Below, piece after piece: positions 36,055-45,895 of a DNA stretch of 64,000 bases. Numbering within the stretch: the stretch's first letter is position 1; each line of letters opens with the position of its first letter. The notes under the pieces are model-generated. The model did not search any database. It worked only from the letters and a program-made list of their open reading frames with translations, and was not told the origin of the DNA. The stretch lies in contig JAXMAB010000006.1 in assembly GCA_046350655.1 (NCBI GenBank), positions 1-64,000 of the forward strand, written 5' to 3'. Source of the stretch: JAEUHO01 sp046350655. Lineage in GTDB: Bacteria > Planctomycetota > PLA2 > JAEUHO01. The position numbers and the translations under genes are program-made.

Positions 36055-38799
36055 TCACTTCCGGTCGGGCACGTGGACGAAGAAGCCGGTGTTCTCGGCC
36101 GCCAGGCGGCGCAGGAACGGCAGGTCGAGGCCGAGGGACCCCATCGCGACCACGTTGAGCTCGACCTTGGCGAACCGGTTGAGGTCGCGGACCCAGGACA
36201 GGATCGTCTCGACGTCGGTGATCTCGCCGCGGGTGGGGGTGCCGTCGGTCAGGAAGAAGACGGTGTCCGGGATCCGCTCGAGGTCCGCCTGCAGCGTGGG
36301 CACGTCGTGGAGGCCGAAGCCCGCCTTCAGCGCCCCGAAGATGTTCGTCTCGCCGTCGATCCCGGCCGAGTCCACGGCGTTCACCCCCGCCTGCTGGTGC
36401 GTGGCGGCGGGCACGAGCCCGTCCTTCCACGGGCGGACCTCGGACGAGAAGAAGACCACGTTGAACCGGGCCCGCGGGTCGAGCTTCGCGATCGCCGCGT
36501 GCGCCGCCGCCTTGGCGACGTCGATGCGGGGCCCGGCCGGGATCGTGCCCAGCTTCTCCTGGGCCTCCTTGGGCACCTCGATCGTCGTCCCCATGGAGAG
36601 CGACAGGTCGAGGACGAACACGACCGCCTCGGAGTAGATCCGCCGACCGTAGTAGACGGGCTCCTCCTCGAGCGGGTCGCCGGGGCGCTTCGTCGGCTTG
36701 GCGTACCGCTCGTCCTCGGGGTTCGCGGGCGGCGCCTCCTTCGCGCGCGGCGGGAGGCCGAGGGGCTGCTGGCCCTTCCACCAGTTCCGCCAAGTGCTCG
36801 CCTGCAGCCCGAAGTTCTCGCCGCTCACGGTCCGCAGCGCCCGGAGGATCTCGCGCTGCAGCCGGCCGCTCTCGGTCTCGAGGCGGTCGATCAGCGGCTC
36901 GACGGCCCGCGCGTCGCCGAACGCGACGAGCGCGCGGCACGCCGTCAGCCGCACCTGCCACTCCTTCGCCTTCAGCCGGTCGCAGACGGCCGGCGTCGCG
37001 GGCGTGCCGACGCGACCGAAGCCCGCGAGCGCGTCGGCCTTGGTGATCCACGCCTTCGGGGACCGGTCCTCGAGGTGCGCGAGGAGCACGGGCCCGCTCG
37101 CGGGGTCGGCGATCGACGCCAGCGCGGTCGCCGCGTTCGCGCGGACGAGCCAGTGCCCGTCGTCGAGCAGGCCCTCGAGGGCGGGCCGGGCCGCGGCGTC
37201 CTTGAGCGTGCCGAGCACCCGCGCGACGAGCGCCCGCGTGACGCCGTCGCGGTCGGCGAGGCCGCTCGTGCGCAGCCACGCCACGACCTCCGGCGCCTGC
37301 GTGCGCTGCAGGAGCACGACGCCGGCCTCGCGCACCGCGTCGCTCTCGAGGGCCAGCTTGTCGAGGACCAGCTTCGCCGTCTCGACGTCGCGGACGCGGT
37401 CGAGGCCGCGGATCAGCGCCGCGAGGGTCGCGGGGTCCGACTCGCGCTGGATCCGCCGCCGCTCGGCCACGTCCACGCCGCCCGCGGCCTCCGCCGCCGC
37501 CGTGTCGCGCGCGCCCTCGGCCATCGTCTTGCGCTTGCCGAGCATCCGGTCGGCCCAGCGCGCGTCGAAGTCCTCGGGCGTCATCCCGAGGCCGTCCCGG
37601 AACGCGAACGCGTGCTCCTTCCCCTCGCGCAGCCGCCGCAGCACGGCGAGCCAGCGCGCGCGGTCCTCGCGCAGCATCGTGTCCATGTACGACCACGACC
37701 GGACGTGGTCGTCGTACGACAGGCGCGACATCGACGGGATCGAGAACAGCGTCTCGACGGGGATGCGCTTGCCGGCCGCGAGCGCCCGGGCCTTCAGGTC
37801 CCAGTCCTTGCCCGTGCCCGACGGGCCCGCGCCCTCCTGGTGGCAGAACACCACCCAGTCCGCGAAGAACGGGTGGATCTTGCAGAGCCAGTCCGCCGCG
37901 GCGACGAACGCCCAGCGCGGGCACTCCTGGTTGAAGCCGCCGACCCCGTGCCAGCACGAGAACAGGATGTGGCCGATCATGTGCCGGCAGTACGCGTGCA
38001 GGTCGCGGTCCTCGCCGTACTGGTCGAACGACGCCGCGAAGCCGTTCCAGCAGAACCCGCCGGCGATCTTGCCGTCGGCGCCCGCGTAGACCATCTCGGT
38101 CTTGCCGCCGCCGAAGTAGCGCGCGCGCCAGGCGTCCTTCGTCTTCGTGGTGCGCGCGAGGTAGATCGCCATCGGCTTGTCCTGGCGCAGCTCGTCGCCG
38201 AACGCCGCGACGAAGTCGGCCCGCGCCTGCTCGGCGCGCTGCAGGTAGAGGTGGACGATCTCGTGCGCGTCCACGACGCGCGGCCCGCCCGACTGCGAGA
38301 GCACCTTCAGCTGCGGGATGTCGCTGACGACGTAGAAGTGCTTGCTCCAGCCGACGCACCCCTTCTTCCGCGCGGCCTCGTCGGGGAACTCGACGGCGAG
38401 CTGCTTCTCGAGCTGCGCCTTCGCCGCGGCGTCGGGCGCCTTCGGCAGGCCGTCGCACGCCGTGCAGGTCGTGTCGGTCGCGCAGCGGCTGCAGCGCAGG
38501 CCCCACGACGCCGCGTGGCGCCTCCAGAAGCACGCCTCGTCGGCGACGTCCATGCAGCCGGCGGGCCAGCCCTCGGGCCGGCGCTGGGCGCCGCAGCTGC
38601 CGCCGCCGAGGCACATCCCGCAGCGGCACGGGTCCTCGGGCGCGCGGAACGGCGCGCGGAGGTAGTGGTAGCAGGCCTCGCCCGCGTCGCAGCCGCAGTG
38701 GCCGAGCTTCAACCGGTCGTCGGGCGCGTCCGCCGCGCGCGCCGCGCCGACCCAGAGCGCGAGCAGGAGGACGGCCAGGACCTGCGACCACCGGTGCAT
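36055..38799 (-). CDS. Exported HExxH - HEAT repeat - von Willebrand A protein, copy 1
   Basis: 914 residues with a clear signal peptide (VLAVLLLALWVGAARAAD). The order is: a cysteine-rich segment of about 14 Cys (30-120); a metallopeptidase-like region with H179-E-I-V-H183; HEAT-like helical repeats (about 440-640, for example DPASGPVLLAHLEDRS and VRLTACRALVAFGDARAVEPL); and a C-terminal VWA domain with MIDAS motif D731-L-S-L-S plus FFLTDGTPTRGE. It may bind or process extracytoplasmic proteins; I do not recognise a named family for the whole. A TACGAT hexamer lies 35 bp before the start. The next gene upstream on the strand is a full-length paralogue. Confidence 0.8.
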   Translation of the reverse strand: MHRWSQVLAVLLLALWVGAARAADAPDDRLKLGHCGCDAGEACYHYLRAPFRAPEDPCRCGMCLGGGSCGAQRRPEGWPAGCMDVADEACFWRRHAASWGLRCSRCATDTTCTACDGLPKAPDAAAKAQLEKQLAVEFPDEAARKKGCVGWSKHFYVVSDIPQLKVLSQSGGPRVVDAHEIVHLYLQRAEQARADFVAAFGDELRQDKPMAIYLARTTKTKDAWRARYFGGGKTEMVYAGADGKIAGGFCWNGFAASFDQYGEDRDLHAYCRHMIGHILFSCWHGVGGFNQECPRWAFVAAADWLCKIHPFFADWVVFCHQEGAGPSGTGKDWDLKARALAAGKRIPVETLFSIPSMSRLSYDDHVRSWSYMDTMLREDRARWLAVLRRLREGKEHAFAFRDGLGMTPEDFDARWADRMLGKRKTMAEGARDTAAAEAAGGVDVAERRRIQRESDPATLAALIRGLDRVRDVETAKLVLDKLALESDAVREAGVVLLQRTQAPEVVAWLRTSGLADRDGVTRALVARVLGTLKDAAARPALEGLLDDGHWLVRANAATALASIADPASGPVLLAHLEDRSPKAWITKADALAGFGRVGTPATPAVCDRLKAKEWQVRLTACRALVAFGDARAVEPLIDRLETESGRLQREILRALRTVSGENFGLQASTWRNWWKGQQPLGLPPRAKEAPPANPEDERYAKPTKRPGDPLEEEPVYYGRRIYSEAVVFVLDLSLSMGTTIEVPKEAQEKLGTIPAGPRIDVAKAAAHAAIAKLDPRARFNVVFFSSEVRPWKDGLVPAATHQQAGVNAVDSAGIDGETNIFGALKAGFGLHDVPTLQADLERIPDTVFFLTDGTPTRGEITDVETILSWVRDLNRFAKVELNVVAMGSLGLDLPFLRRLAAENTGFFVHVPDRK

Positions 38800-38834
38800 G
38801 CGCCGCGCTCCGCCGCCGACCCGAGCCCCCGGGC

Positions 38835-38840
38835 ATCGTA
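38835..38840 (-). promoter_or_regulatory. -10 element (TACGAT) upstream of copy 1
   Basis: TACGAT on the minus strand, 35 bp before the ATG at 38799. A GGCGGAGCG sequence lies between, so this transcript would have a short leader, unlike most others here. It suggests that copy 1 can be transcribed on its own. Confidence 0.4.
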
Positions 38841-38905
38841 CACGCGAGGCCCGGCCCGACCCGGGCCGGATGTCCCGGGCCGCGGCGCGCGCCGGGCCTC
38901 GCGTG
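38841..38905. repeat. Inverted repeat with CGCGAGGCCCGGC arms (family C)
   Basis: Arms of 15 bp (38841-38855 and 38891-38905) are exact inverted complements, CACGCGAGGCCCGGC and its reverse, separated by 35 bp. It lies between the tandem paralogues and could end the transcript of copy 2. Confidence 0.7.
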
Positions 38906-38949
38906 CGGTCGGGCCGGCGTCCGCCGCCCCCCGCCGCCCCGGGGAGCCG

Positions 38950-41697
38950 TCACTTCTTGTCGGGGACGTGGATGAACTCGCCGCCGTTCTCGGTGGCGAG
39001 GCGGCGGAGGAAGTCGAGGTCCACCCCGGTGTTGCCCATGGCGATCACGTGGATCTCGACCTTGGCGAACCGGTTGACGTCGCGCATCCAGGAGAGGAGC
39101 GTCTCGGCCTCGGTGATCTCGCCGCGGGTGGGGGTGCCGTCGGTGAGGAAGTACATCGTGTCGGGGATGGGGTCGAGGTCGGCGGCGAGCGTGGGCTTCT
39201 GGTGGAGGCCGACCGCGGCGCGCAGCGCGCCGTAGATGTTCGTCTCGTCCTCGAGGCCGGCGGCCTCGACGGCGCCGATGGCGGCGTCGCGCGCGCCGGA
39301 GGCGACCACGAGGTTGTCCTTCCACGGGCGGACGTTCGTCGAGAAGAAGACGACGTTGAAGCGCGTGCGCGGGTCGAGCTTCTGCAGCGACGCGACGATG
39401 GCGGTCTTCGCGACCTTGATGCGCTGGCCCGCGGCGATGGTGCCGAGCTTCTCCTGCGCGTCCTTCGGGACCTCGATGAGCGTCTCCATCGACTTCGAGA
39501 GGTCGAGGACGTAGAGGATGCTCTGCGAGAAGATGCGGCGGCCGTAGTAGGTCGGCTCGTCCGGGCCGGGCTTCTTGGGCTTGGCGTAGCGGTCGTCCTC
39601 GGGGTTCGTCGGCGCCGGCGGCGCGGGCGGGAGGCCCATGGGCTTCTGCGTGCGCCACCACGCGCGCCACGTCGCGGGGTTCGGCGCGAAGTTCTCGTGC
39701 GTGACCGCCATCAGCGCGCGGTGGATCTCGCGGTGCAGGCGGCCGCCCTCGAGGTCGAGGCGCTCGATGAGCGGCTCGACGGCGTCCTTGTCGCCCATGG
39801 CGACGAGGGCGCGGCACGCCGTGAGGCGCACCTGCCAGTCGGGGGCCGACAGGCGCGCGGCGACCGCGACCGTCGCCTTGGAGGCCGCCGGGCCCATGAC
39901 CGCGAGCGCGTCGGCCTTCGAGATCCACGCCTTGGGGTTCTTGTCCTCGATCTGCGCGACCAGCGCCGGGGCGCTCGCGGGGTCGGCGAGGTCGCCGAGC
40001 GCCTTCGCCGCGTTCGCCCGCACGAGCCAGAACGGGTCGCCGAGCATCGACTCGAACGTCGCGCGGGACGACGTGTCCTTGAGCTCGCCGAGCACGCGGG
40101 CGACGTGGGCGCGCACGAGGGGGTCGGCGTCGGCGAGGCCCGCGGTGCGCAGCCAGCCGATCACCTCGGGGTTCTCGGTCTTCTTGAGGAGCACGACGAT
40201 CGTCTCGCGGACGACGTCGCTGTCGATCTTGAGGCGCGAGAGCACCAGCTCGGCGGTCTTGACGTCGCGGACGCGCTCGAGGCCGAGGAGGAGCGCCGCC
40301 AGCGTGACGGGGTCGGTCTCGCCGGTGATGCGGCGACGCGCCGACGCGTCCACGCCGCCGTCCTCGTTCCCGGCGTCCTTCGGGACGTCGGCCATCGTCT
40401 TGCGCTTGCCGAGCATGCGGTCGGCCCAGCGGGCGTCGAAGTCGTCGGGGGTCGTCGCGAGCCCCTCGCGGAAGGCCGCCGCGTGCTCCTTGCCCTCGCG
40501 GATCAGGCGGAGCGTGGCGAGCCACCGCTCCTTGTCCTCGCGCAGCATCGTGTCCATCATCGACCACGCGCGGACGTGGTCGTCGTACGACAGGTGCGAG
40601 AGCGACGCGATCCCGAACAGCTTCTCGATGGGGATGCGCTTGCCGGCCGCGATGCCGACCGCCTTCTTGTCCCAGTCCTTCCCCGAGCCCGACGCGCCGG
40701 TCGTCTCGTCGTGGCAGAACGTGGTCCAGTCCGCGAAGAACGGGTGGATCTTGCAGAGCCAGTCCGCGGCCGCGACGAACGCCCACTTGGGGCACTCCTT
40801 CGTGTGCGGCGCGACGCCGTGCCAGCACGAGAAGAGGATGTGGCCGATCATGTGCCGCACGTAGCCGTGCAGGTCGCGGTCGGCGCCGTAGTCGTCGGTC
40901 GAGGTGGCGAAGCCGTTCCAGCAGAAGCCGCCGGCCACCTTCCCGTCGCCGCCGCCGAACAGCATGTTCGTGCGCGGGCTGCCGAAGTAGGCGGCCTGCC
41001 ACGCCTCCTTCTTCGCGTCCTTCGCCGCGAGGAAGATGCCCATGGGCTTGCCGAGGCGCACGTCGTCGCCGAACGTCTGCACGAAGTCGTCGTACGCCTT
41101 CTCCGCGCGCTCGAGGTAGAGGTGGACGATCTCGTGCGTGTCCACGACGCGCGGCGCGCCGCCCTGGGTCAGCACCTTCAGGTTCGGGATGTCGGTCACG
41201 ACGTAGAAGTGCGCCGACCACCCGACCGCGAACCGCTTCGCGGCGTTCGGGTCGGCCTTCCGCAGCCCGACGCCGGACTCGATCGCCAGCTGCTTCGCGA
41301 GCTTCACCTTGGCGTCCGCGTCGGGCACGCCCGGCAGGTCGCCGCACGACGTGCACTCCTTGTCGTCGGCGCACCGGCTGCAGGTGATGCCCCACGACGC
41401 CGCGTGCCGCTTCCAGAAGCACTCGGGCTTCTGCGAGCCCGTGCAGTCGGCGCCCCAGCCGTCGGGCCGCTCCTTCGTCGAGCAGTTGCCGGCGGCGGCG
41501 CAGAGCCCGCAGCGGCACGGGTCCTCGGGCGGGCGCAGCGGCGTGCGCAGGTAGTGCCAGCAGGCCTCGCCCTCCTTGCAGCCGCAGTGGCCGAGCTTCA
41601 TCCGCTCGGCGGGGCTCTCCTCGGCGCCCGCGGGCCGCAGCCCGCCGGTCCAGACGACGAGGGCGAGCACGGCGACGAGGCGGATCAGGCGGTTCAT
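38950..41697 (-). CDS. Exported HExxH - HEAT repeat - von Willebrand A protein, copy 2
   Basis: 915 residues, colinear with the neighbour over its whole length: signal peptide, cysteine-rich segment (HCGCKEGEACWHYLRTPLRP and on), H188-E-I-V-H192, a shared HMIGHILFSCWHG segment, HEAT-like repeats, and a VWA domain with DLSKSM and FLTDGTPTRGE. Sequence identity is high in the HExxH, HMIGH and VWA parts and lower in the repeats, so this is an old tandem duplication whose copies have both been kept. A TACGAT hexamer lies 12 bp before the ATG. Function unknown; secreted protease-like surface protein is a guess. Confidence 0.8.
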   Translation of the reverse strand: MNRLIRLVAVLALVVWTGGLRPAGAEESPAERMKLGHCGCKEGEACWHYLRTPLRPPEDPCRCGLCAAAGNCSTKERPDGWGADCTGSQKPECFWKRHAASWGITCSRCADDKECTSCGDLPGVPDADAKVKLAKQLAIESGVGLRKADPNAAKRFAVGWSAHFYVVTDIPNLKVLTQGGAPRVVDTHEIVHLYLERAEKAYDDFVQTFGDDVRLGKPMGIFLAAKDAKKEAWQAAYFGSPRTNMLFGGGDGKVAGGFCWNGFATSTDDYGADRDLHGYVRHMIGHILFSCWHGVAPHTKECPKWAFVAAADWLCKIHPFFADWTTFCHDETTGASGSGKDWDKKAVGIAAGKRIPIEKLFGIASLSHLSYDDHVRAWSMMDTMLREDKERWLATLRLIREGKEHAAAFREGLATTPDDFDARWADRMLGKRKTMADVPKDAGNEDGGVDASARRRITGETDPVTLAALLLGLERVRDVKTAELVLSRLKIDSDVVRETIVVLLKKTENPEVIGWLRTAGLADADPLVRAHVARVLGELKDTSSRATFESMLGDPFWLVRANAAKALGDLADPASAPALVAQIEDKNPKAWISKADALAVMGPAASKATVAVAARLSAPDWQVRLTACRALVAMGDKDAVEPLIERLDLEGGRLHREIHRALMAVTHENFAPNPATWRAWWRTQKPMGLPPAPPAPTNPEDDRYAKPKKPGPDEPTYYGRRIFSQSILYVLDLSKSMETLIEVPKDAQEKLGTIAAGQRIKVAKTAIVASLQKLDPRTRFNVVFFSTNVRPWKDNLVVASGARDAAIGAVEAAGLEDETNIYGALRAAVGLHQKPTLAADLDPIPDTMYFLTDGTPTRGEITEAETLLSWMRDVNRFAKVEIHVIAMGNTGVDLDFLRRLATENGGEFIHVPDKK

Positions 41698-41709
41698 GGG
41701 GGCGGGCGG

Positions 41710-41715
41710 ATCGTA
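41710..41715 (-). promoter_or_regulatory. -10 element (TACGAT) for copy 2
   Basis: TACGAT on the minus strand, 12 bp before the ATG at 41697. No ribosome binding site is visible in the gap. Confidence 0.4.
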
Positions 41716-41774
41716 CCCGAACGGCCCTCCCCCGCGCGTGTGGCAGGATGCGGGGGTCGTCCCCCGGAGCCGCC

Positions 41775-42608
41775 ATGCGAACGTCCCGCCTGCTCGCCGT
41801 CCTCGCCCTCGCCGCCGCCGTCCTCTCGCCGCTCGCTCCGGGCCGCCCCGCGCGCGCCGCCGACGCGCCCGCGGCGGGCCCCGTGGCCGCGCCGCTCGCC
41901 TACACGCACGGCGACGTCGCGTGCGTGGGACAGCTCGCGAAGCCCGCGACCCTCGCCGCCGGGGGCCACCCCGCGGTTCTCGTCGTCCACGACTGGATGG
42001 GCTGCGGCGACTTCGCGAAGCGCCGCGCCGAACAGCTCGCCGCCGCGGGCTACGTCGCCCTCGCGCTCGACATGTACGGCGGCGGCAAGGTCGCCTCGGG
42101 ACCCGACGAGGCCCGCGCGCTCGCGACGTCCTTCTACAAGGACCCGCCGCTCATGGTCGCGCGCGCCCGCGCGGGCCTCGACGCGCTCCGGAAGGTCGAG
42201 GGCGTCGACGGCAAGCGCATCGCGGTGATCGGCTTCTGCTTCGGCGGCTCGGTCGCGCTGCAGCTCGCGCGCGCGGGCGAGGACGTCGCGGGCGTCGTCT
42301 CGTTCCACGGCGGCCTCAAGACCGCGGCGCCCGCGAAGGGCGAGGGCGCGATCAAGGCGAAGGTGCTCGTGCTGCACGGCGGCGCCGACCCGTTCGTCCC
42401 GACGGCCGACGTCGCCGCGTTCATGGACGAGATGAACCAGGTGAAGGCGACGTGGCGCATGGAGACGTACGGCGGCGCCGTGCACGCGTTCACGAACCCG
42501 GGCGCGGGCAACGACCCGAGCAAGGGCGCGGCCTACGACGCCGACGCGGACGCGCGCAGCAAGCAGGCGCAGGACGCGTTCTTCGCGGAGCTGTTCGCGA
42601 AGCCGTAG
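41775..42608 (+). CDS. Exported dienelactone hydrolase family protein
   Basis: 277 residues from the ATG at 41775, which follows CCCGGAGCC and gives a clean signal peptide (LLAVLALAAAVLSPLAPGRPARAAD). The alpha/beta hydrolase fold shows a nucleophile Cys155 in GFCFGGS, an acid Asp in HGGADPFVP and a His in AVHAFTNP, the Cys-Asp-His triad of dienelactone hydrolases. The substrate is not known; many exported members act on esters other than dienelactone. It stands alone, convergent with pepE across a large palindrome. Confidence 0.9.
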   Translation: MRTSRLLAVLALAAAVLSPLAPGRPARAADAPAAGPVAAPLAYTHGDVACVGQLAKPATLAAGGHPAVLVVHDWMGCGDFAKRRAEQLAAAGYVALALDMYGGGKVASGPDEARALATSFYKDPPLMVARARAGLDALRKVEGVDGKRIAVIGFCFGGSVALQLARAGEDVAGVVSFHGGLKTAAPAKGEGAIKAKVLVLHGGADPFVPTADVAAFMDEMNQVKATWRMETYGGAVHAFTNPGAGNDPSKGAAYDADADARSKQAQDAFFAELFAKP

Positions 42609-42645
42609 CGGACGGGTCCCCGGGACACGGTCGAGGGTCCGGGAC

Positions 42646-42675
42646 CGCGAGGCCCGGCGGCCGCCGGGCCTCGCG
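42646..42675. repeat. 30-bp perfect palindrome (family C)
   Basis: CGCGAGGCCCGGCGG followed directly by its reverse complement, centred at 42660/42661. It lies between the convergent dienelactone hydrolase and pepE genes. Another half-element (GGGCCTCGCG) follows at 42731. It could act as a terminator hairpin or structural repeat. Confidence 0.8.
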
Positions 42676-42789
42676 TGCCGGCGCACCGGCCCGCGTTCCC
42701 GGGCCCGCGCGAGGGCCCCTGGCGCGGGCCGGGCCTCGCGGTCCCGCGCAGGGGGCCGCGATCGTGGGGGCTGTCGGCCCGGGGAAGGG

Positions 42790-43515
42790 TCAGCGTTTCG
42801 CGCGGAGCAGGAAGGAGACGTCGAGGCCCGGCGCGAGGTCGCGCGGGGGCTTGCCGCGGGCGTAGAGGCGGCCGCCGCCGGGCCCGACGAGGCGGGCCTT
42901 CGCGCCCTCGACGTGGAGGATCGCGCCTTCGCGGAGGGCGAGGACCGGGCCGGGGTTCTCCTCGAGGAACTCGAGGAGGCGGACCTCGCGGGTCTCGCCG
43001 CCGTAGGGGCGGTAGCGGGTGCCGTGGCGGATGAAGTAGGCGCCGTCGGTGAAGTGGGCGTTGAGCTGGAACGGGACGAGGCCGAGGGCGGCGGTGGAGC
43101 GCAGCTCGCAGATCGGCATGTCGTTGGTGGTGCGGATGGACGGGCAGGCGAGGTTGGTGCCGGCGGAGATGCCGACGTAGGGGAGGCCGGCGGCGACGCG
43201 GCGGCGGAGGAGCGGGAGGAGGCCGGCCTTCTGGACGCGGTCGAGGAGGCGCCAGGTGTTGCCGCCGCCGACGAGGACGGCCTGCGCGTCGCGGACCGCG
43301 GCCTTGGGGTCCTTCGCGCGGTGGATCGAGTCGAGGGCGCGGCCGGCGGTGAAGCCCCGTTCGACCATCATCCGGACGTAGCCGTCGTGGTCCTGAAGGG
43401 CCCAGGGGACGAAGAGGACGCGTTCGACCTCGCCGAGGAAGGCCTCGAAGGCGTCCCGCCACGCCTTCCGGCGCTCGTCCGTGGACAGTCCGCCGCTGCC
43501 GAGCAGGATCCGCAT
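42790..43515 (-). CDS. pepE: Dipeptidase E (peptidase S51 family)
   Basis: 241 residues from the ATG at 43515, preferred over an ATG 12 bp upstream because GGGAG lies 5 bp before it. The family cleaves Asp-X dipeptides in the cytoplasm. The nucleophile elbow GISAGTN contains Ser117, close to Ser120 of the Salmonella enzyme. VLVGGGNTWRLLDRV and LVPFQLNAHFTDG (with the catalytic His) are typical. It has no signal peptide. The TAGAGT hexamer 35 bp upstream may be its promoter. Confidence 0.85.
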   Translation of the reverse strand: MRILLGSGGLSTDERRKAWRDAFEAFLGEVERVLFVPWALQDHDGYVRMMVERGFTAGRALDSIHRAKDPKAAVRDAQAVLVGGGNTWRLLDRVQKAGLLPLLRRRVAAGLPYVGISAGTNLACPSIRTTNDMPICELRSTAALGLVPFQLNAHFTDGAYFIRHGTRYRPYGGETREVRLLEFLEENPGPVLALREGAILHVEGAKARLVGPGGGRLYARGKPPRDLAPGLDVSFLLRAKR

Positions 43516-43550
43516 ACGTGCTCCCATCGGCGACACCCGCCGCTCCCGCC

Positions 43551-43556
43551 ACTCTA
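43551..43556 (-). promoter_or_regulatory. -10 element (TAGAGT) for pepE
   Basis: TAGAGT on the minus strand, 35 bp before the pepE ATG. This gene has a Shine-Dalgarno sequence and a short leader. The 29-bp palindromes begin just upstream, where a regulator could block or aid this promoter. Confidence 0.35.
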
Positions 43557-43577
43557 CCGGGGGGCCCCTCCGACACC

Positions 43578-43606
43578 GAAACAACGGGGTCGTAGCCCTT
43601 TGTTCC
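43578..43606. repeat. 29-bp palindromic repeat, family B copy 1
   Basis: GAAACAACGG...CCCTTTGTTCC. The ends are near-perfect inverted repeats (GGAACAA/TTGTTCC in the other copies). It lies between the divergent pepE and gspE genes and has lower GC than the surroundings. Confidence 0.85.
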
Positions 43607-43610
43607 ACCT

Positions 43611-43639
43611 GGAACAACGGGGTCGTAGCCCTTTGTTCC
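43611..43639. repeat. 29-bp palindromic repeat, family B copy 2
   Basis: Starts GGAACAACGGGGTCG and ends TAGCCCTTTGTTCC. It begins 33 bp after copy 1, close to three helical turns, as expected if a protein binds both on one DNA face. Confidence 0.85.
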
Positions 43640-43650
43640 GCGTCCAACGG

Positions 43651-43680
43651 CGGAACGACGGAAACACAACGGGTTACGAC
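43651..43680. repeat. Degenerate family B copy
   Basis: CGGAACGACGGAAACACAAC then GGGTTACGAC resembles the start of the 29-bp element with several changes and a shifted centre. It is an old copy or half-site. Confidence 0.4.
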
Positions 43681-43686
43681 GATGGT

Positions 43687-43715
43687 GGAACAACGGGGTC
43701 GTAGCCCTTTGTTCC
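43687..43715. repeat. 29-bp palindromic repeat, family B copy 3
   Basis: Identical to copy 2 over all 29 bases, in the same orientation, 76 bp further on and 43 bp before the gspE-like ATG. Confidence 0.85.
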
Positions 43716-43758
43716 ACCGGGGCTTTCGGTGGGGGGGCCGGATGGTCGATGGGGAAGT

Positions 43759-44815
<1,057 letters not shown>

Positions 44816-44832
<17 letters not shown>

Positions 44833-45895
44833 CCTTTCCCGCTCCGCGACGATCCCTCCTCCGGGACGCGAGGCCCGCTCGCCCGCGCGCCGCGCCGACC
44901 CCGAGGACGTCGCGCTCTTCCACACCTCCCTCGCGGCGCTCACCCGCGGCGGCCTCCCGCTCGGCCGCGCGCTCCGCCTCGTCGGCGCCGACCTCGGCCG
45001 CGCGTCGCTCGCGCGCGACGCCGAGGCCCTCGCCGTCGCCGTCGACGCGGGCACCCCCCTCGACGTCGCCTACGCCGACCCCGCGCGCCCGTTCCCGCCG
45101 CTCTACCGCGCGCTCGTCGCCGCCGGCGTCGCGAGCGGCGACCTCCCGACCGCGCTGGACGAGATCGCCGGCCACGCGCGCACCGAGGCCGACGCGGCCC
45201 GCCGCGTCCGCGGCGCGCTGATCCACCCCGTCGTCACCGCGGTCTGCGCGGTCCTCGTCGGCCTCGTCGCCCTCGTCTTCACCGCGCCGCGCCTGTGGGG
45301 CGTCAGCGAGGAGGTCGGCCGCGGCAACCCCGCGCCGATCGCCGCCGTCGCGCTGGCGGTCCTCGCGGCGCTCGTCGTCGTGGTGGTCGTGCTCGTCTTC
45401 CGCCGCAGCCCCGTCACGGGCACGCGCGGCGCGCACCTCCCGGGCGTGGGCCCGCTGCGCGAGGCCGCCGCCGAGGCCGGCTTCGCGTCCACGCTCGCGC
45501 TCCTGCTGCGGCGCGAGACGCCGCTGCACGAGGCGCTCGCCCTCGCCGCCGGCACCTGCGACGAACCGGGCCTCGCGTCCCGCGTCCGCGCCGCCGCCGA
45601 ACGCGTGCGCGGCGGCGAGGGCCTCGCGTCGGCGCTCGCGGCCGAGCGCGCGTTCGACCCGTCGGTGCTGTGGCTCGTCGAGTCGGCCCACGGCGGCGAC
45701 GGCGTCGCCACCGCGCTGACCGACGTCGCGACGCTCCTGCGCCGCCGTTTCGAGCGCGGGCTCGACCGTTTCGCCGCGTGGCTGCGCCCCGCCGCGGAGG
45801 TCGTCGTCGGCCTCGTCGTGCTCGCGTTCGCGTACGCGTACATGGTGCCGCTCGTCCGCCAGGCGAACGACGTGCTCCGGCTCTGGGGCACGTGA
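44816..45895 (+). CDS. GspF/PilC-like inner membrane platform protein, copy 1
   Basis: 359 residues, GTG start inside the end of the ATPase gene. Two GspF domains are visible. The first (about 35-160) has LALTRGGLPLGRALRLV-type and LVAAGVASGDLPTALDEIA segments. The second (about 215-340) has LALLLRRETPLHEALALAAG and WLVESAHGGDGVATALTDVA. Three transmembrane helices follow the usual pattern (about 143-167, 180-200 and 335-352). It forms the membrane base on which the ATPase works. Its stop overlaps the ATG of the next gene by 1 bp. Confidence 0.87.

Noticed and set aside
38950..41697. Gene conversion or assembly duplication of the neighbouring paralogue
   Set aside because: The two copies differ throughout, including indels in the linkers and different cysteine segments, so they are not an assembly artefact.
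35213..41776. Open frame of more than 2100 codons on the minus strand
   Set aside because: It runs across the desaturase and both HExxH-HEAT-VWA genes in a different frame, is almost only Arg/Ala/Gly/Pro, and exists because stop codons are rare at this GC content. The same holds for long frames over the nar-act operon on both strands (for example 11065-16353 minus and 11211-17762 plus).
43578..43715. Short CRISPR-like array
   Set aside because: The 29-bp units are palindromic and the intervals are 4 bp and about 47 bp with a degenerate copy between, not regular unique spacers. No cas genes are present.
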